Assembly (NCBI GenBank): GCA_033439265.1
Contig: JAVTVX010000016.1
Coordinates: forward strand, 13,069,201-13,133,200
Length of the DNA stretch: 64,000 nt
From: Dillenia suffruticosa
Lineage: Eukaryota; Streptophyta; Magnoliopsida; Dilleniales; Dilleniaceae
Direction: 5' to 3'
Within the stretch, counting starts at the first letter, position 1, and each line of letters begins with the position of its first letter. The notes under the pieces were generated by a model. That model saw only the letters and a list, made by a program, of their open reading frames with translations, made no database searches and had not been told where the DNA came from. Of the stretch, positions 60,797 through 64,000 are shown piece by piece. The translations under genes were made by a program, and so were the position numbers.

Positions 60797-60965
60797 GTGG
60801 CACGTCGGCGGGATCGAGCTGAAGATGCTGCAGTTGTGCAAGAAGTAATAAAGAAGGTTGGATCCGAAATTGAGCTTCACGTTGATGCTAATAAAAAATG
60901 GAGTTCTGATAAAGCAGTTCATTTTGCTTTTCTTTGTTGAGCAATGTAGATTGCAGTATATTGAG
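60797..60965 (+). pseudogene. PHYLLO: PHYLLO relic exon: MenC, VARRxD to LQYIE
   Basis: VARRRDRAEDAAVVQEVIKK then VGSEIELHVDANKKWSSDKA matches VARRxDPxEDAAVIQEVRKK then VGxQIELRADANRRWxxxxA, including the metal-binding DAN motif. A frame change and two stops near 60938-60950 follow. LQYIE, the next metal-ligand segment, is visible in another frame at 60951-60965. Confidence 0.87.
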
Positions 60966-61076
60966 GCATCCCCTTCCAACTGAGTAAATGATTATATAAT
61001 TTTGTCCGGACTATGGAGTCCAGTAGTTTGTGTTGATCAAGGTGTCAAGAAAATTTTGTATTTTTGAGTATTTTAG

Positions 61077-61214
61077 GAACCTGTTCAATTCAGAGATGAC
61101 GTAATAAGGTTCTCCTAAAGAAACAGGCTGCCTGCTGCACTGGAAGAAACTATAGGTAACAACCGGTAAAATCTGCTGGAATCACGGTTTGCCCATACCA
61201 GTACACCTGCTGTA
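61077..61214 (+). pseudogene. PHYLLO: PHYLLO relic exon: MenC, EPVQxxDDVIRF to FAHxxxxAVV
   Basis: After a TTTTAG acceptor, EPVQFRDDVIRFS matches EPVQDEDDIIKFC. After a stop and shift, LPAALEETIGNNR matches LPVALDETIDNIR. FAHTSTPAVV follows and matches KFAHxGIVAVV. A GTAAGT donor stands at 61215. No later PHYLLO exon (rest of MenC, MenH) is found to the window end. Confidence 0.8.
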
Positions 61215-61220
61215 GTAAGT

Positions 61221-62341
61221 AGAAAATGTTTATCAATATTTTATTTACTTTTATGATTGTTTATTTCGGTCCTCATACCGTCATTTCAGTCTTTTGTGTG
61301 TCCTGTCCTGTCAGAGATTCTTCTTTCACACCTTGTCTCTTTACAAAAATATGTAGTCCTCGGCTTCTTGCCTCTCACGTGGTGTGTAAAATTGAGCCTG
61401 CAACGAGTGTTGTACCCACAAAATAAACATAATCACCGTATCTCAAATTTTGTGAAATTTTTTAGAGGAAAAGAGTCCCATGATAGAATTATATAGTCTG
61501 GAAATATGTTTCTAAATTTTTCAATATTATTATTTTTTTTTTTAAGGTTTCACTTATCGATATTCGGAATTTGCTTGAATTAAATCGATCAAAAACTATA
61601 AAACTCATTAAAGGATTAACTCTCAAATCCTATTTTTCTATTTCCATAACTTGAACAAGAAATCTATGATTAAGAAAATACAGAATTCTTTCGTTACATC
61701 AATGGGAGTTGGGTATTTTTTCAACATTAATTACTAATTACAATGGTAGACTTTGTTTCTATTTTCTACAAATCTCATGACATATTTTAAGTCCCTTCTT
61801 TAATAATTAAAAAAAAATGTCAAAAAGTAAATTGGTTAAGTTTTATCCATTTATATTAGTAAAAAAAAGTTTAAATTTTTAAAATTTAAATATTTTTAAA
61901 CTAGTTAAATGCCTTCCAAATAAAAAAATATATATATTGAAATAGTCTCTCACATAAAATTCAATCTATTTATTTTTAACTCATTTAATTTTTCAAGCTT
62001 TATATTTTTGTTACCTGAGTAATATTAGTATTTAAATCCATATTCAACTTGCTCACTCTGGCCTGCACTAAATCAAAATCTAAAATAGGTTTTGTAGTAT
62101 TAGGGCTTTCAATATCGTAGTCATTTAAAGGTTTTTCTTCTTCTCTAATTTATTTGCTTCTTGAAGTTCTCTGGAGTAAATAATATTTATGGTTCAATTC
62201 TCGTTTTTTGTAGTTTATGAGTCCCGGAAATTCATCATGTTGACCAGAATGGTCCTGCAAGTATATTTTAAATTTTTAAATATTTGTGTCTGAATTACAG
62301 AATTAGATACTTCAATATGTAATTTTACACACATGCCCACA

Positions 62342-62372
<31 letters not shown>

Positions 62373-64000
62373 TTCATAAACAAATCTTATATTATAGAAT
62401 CACCAATCTCGAGCCTGTACATGCATATTTATAATTATAATACTCATTATAACTATCAGACAAATTAAATATTAGAGAAACGCTTTTTGGATAAAAAGGA
62501 GTGTTGGGCTCTAATTTATCATAATTGTCATTTAGCCTATTCTTTTCATTCCTGTATATTTTTATGCAATAATAATGGTTATATATATATATATATATGT
62601 TATAGGGCAATGTGTGTGTGTGAAAGATAAAACTAATTATCAGTTTCTTAATTCTATTTAAATACCAAAATTTATCATTTTAATTTAAAAAGAAAAGAAA
62701 TAATATTTTTAATATTTATGTCATGGATATTTTAATAATAAAAAGGCTAATATACCAAAATTGATATTTTTAAATAGGGCTGAGGTGTGTTTTCCTTCTT
62801 TGCTGGGGGCGTTGGAAAAGGGACCCATAGGCTTAAACATGGGTCCCTCACCAAACGAACCAAATTGGCTCTCTGTGCTTCATCTCAATCACCTTGACGC
62901 CACTTGCTATGTTAGTCCAGCATGGTAAGTACTAAGTAATTCCTCTATTAAATCATGTCTAAGGATTCATAAATTGATGTAAATATGAATCATATATTCC
63001 TTTTATTTAAAAGCATTAAAAATAATGTATAACCAAATATAGATTTCATTATTTTTTTTTTGGGTTTGAATATAGATTTCATTATCATATGGGCATAAGA
63101 ATAAAGAACTAGCTTTCACTTGAGCGCATGTGAAGTTGATCAGACTACCATGTCGAAGACATTCCATTGACACATGGATCTAGTGGCCTAAAACTTTTTT
63201 AATTAAGATCCTACAATTACTCAAATCAAATCGGATTATTCAAAATTTCAAATACCACTGGTCAAATAAAAATTAAATGTCCAAGACCTTCCTAATTCTT
63301 ATACAGAAAATGAGAAAAATGATTGAATGACTCATTCAGCACCTACATGAAAGTGTTTGACAAATAACAAATGGTCGCAAGTCTCTTATTTTACGTATAA
63401 TATAATTTCATTAAGATGAAAAATAACTTTACAAGATATATGAAAATATTTAATTGTCATTAGTTTAAAAATAAAAATTATATTTAATTTAAACTAAACT
63501 AAACTAATTATAACTTTTTCAAACAAAATAGATGGTAACGTTGTTTTTTATTTTATTTTATTTTATTTTTGTAAATCTAACTATAGAAAATAAAGTAAAG
63601 CAGTGGTATTGGTATGTTTACGGAGTGAGCGTAAACAAGAAAGTGTCTTTAATTTTCACATTTTTCTTTTTATGTAAATTGTACGAAGCATGAGCCGGGC
63701 GTGAAGGTGTAAACTACCCATTCCGTGGCCACAAAAGTCTTGAGGAAAATAATGAAAGTAACATCGAAACTGAAATGCTAAGTTACACCGTGCGTGTGGG
63801 TGACAGACAGCATCCAAATCTGAGAAAAGACCCAATATGCTATTGGTTGGGTTTTGTTCATAATTTTGCGAATGCTTTTCTCTTCTCTTCTCCTCTCCTC
63901 TCCTCTCTATTTTTCCAGGGGATAGTTGAAACCAATTCCCGGGGCAAATTATCAAATAAAACAGTTTTAGAATTTGATGATGATTTCTCATAATATTTAA
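61221..64000. other. AT-rich sequence without recognised genes
   Basis: I found no conserved coding in either strand. TA microsatellites lie near 62346-62372 and 62580-62599, TTTTA repeats near 63541-63569, and a CT-rich tract at 63881-63910. A hairpin lies at 62819-62848. Longer open frames here (for example 63656-63991, - strand) have no family signature. Confidence 0.5.
62819..62848. other. Perfect hairpin
   Basis: AGGGACCCAT and ATGGGTCCCT form a 10-bp perfect stem with a 10-base loop. It lies in a short GC-richer island (about 62770-62935) that ends in a GTAAGT word at 62926, in otherwise AT-rich DNA. Its role is unknown. Confidence 0.5.

Larger units (their letters stand above)
43152..61214 (+). 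pseudogene. PHYLLO: PHYLLO relic (MenD C-terminal half and MenC), disrupted
   Basis: At least ten exon-like blocks on the + strand lie in the order of the plant PHYLLO protein, a fusion of MenF-like, MenD, MenC and MenH modules that makes phylloquinone precursors in plastids. MenD (SEPHCHC synthase, ThDP-dependent) is seen from TDPHV through ASGIDGLLSTSVGFAVGCNKHV, GDSSFLHDTNGLTIL, VVVINNRGGAIFSL and VQTKVQLQHALL. MenC (o-succinylbenzoate synthase) is seen from VPLCAPPT through SSSSWIWS, PSVGCGFEKAVL, ICALVDP, IELHVDANKKW, LQYIE and LPAALEETIG. Several blocks have GT-AG borders. Frameshifts, stops and an insert inside an exon show that it is dead. Two copia elements lie in introns. MenF, the MenD N-terminal half and MenH are not found. 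A working copy is expected elsewhere in the genome. Confidence 0.85.

Noticed and set aside
61370-61430. Faint likeness to the MenC stretch IKPSVVGG
   Set aside because: Only a few residues agree and no splice borders fit. Too weak to add as an exon.
63656-63991. 111-residue open frame on the - strand
   Set aside because: It includes the complement of a CT-rich tract, has no recognised motif and no supporting context.

Overview
The window is nuclear DNA of a flowering plant, almost all of it transposable elements of different ages inserted into each other. Plant origin follows from the element families (Tekay/Del-like chromoviral Ty3/gypsy elements, Ty1/copia elements primed by initiator-Met tRNA, a CACTA element with TNP2, DUF4218/4216 and TNPA-type genes, a hAT-type MITE, tRNA-derived SINEs). 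It also follows from a relic of PHYLLO, the plant fusion gene for phylloquinone synthesis. I cannot name the species.

Layout. 1-8081: a broken + strand gypsy element (Gypsy-1) whose 5' LTR is cut by the window edge. 8082-25764: a nest. A reverse-oriented LTR (V) is split by a same-family forward solo LTR (U). U is split by a complete but broken - strand Tekay-like element (Gypsy-2, 9199-22480), and one LTR of Gypsy-2 carries a hAT-type MITE (21104-21541). 25765-31763: pieces of two further gypsy elements, Gypsy-3 (RNase H and integrase) and Gypsy-4 (RT to 3' LTR). 32269-42302: a CACTA transposon of about 10 kb with its TIRs, TCC target duplication, long subterminal repeat fields and two decayed transposase genes.

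43152-61214: scattered exons of a PHYLLO pseudogene on the + strand, covering the C-terminal half of the MenD domain and much of MenC. Its introns hold two copia elements. Copia-1 (44575-50104) has three LTRs inside one AGAAT duplication and a CACTA-type MITE in its middle LTR. Copia-2 (51744-58601) lies between TAAAG duplications and is heavily decayed. One MenC exon is split by an 89-bp retroposed insert with a 19-bp target duplication. SINE-like sequences lie in the introns. 61215-64000 is AT-rich with microsatellites and no gene I recognise.

No gene in the window looks functional. Its value is as a record of insertion order, target duplications and one disrupted host gene. I found no RNA gene, CRISPR array or bacterial-type operon. 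All family calls come from reading motifs by eye; no database search was possible.
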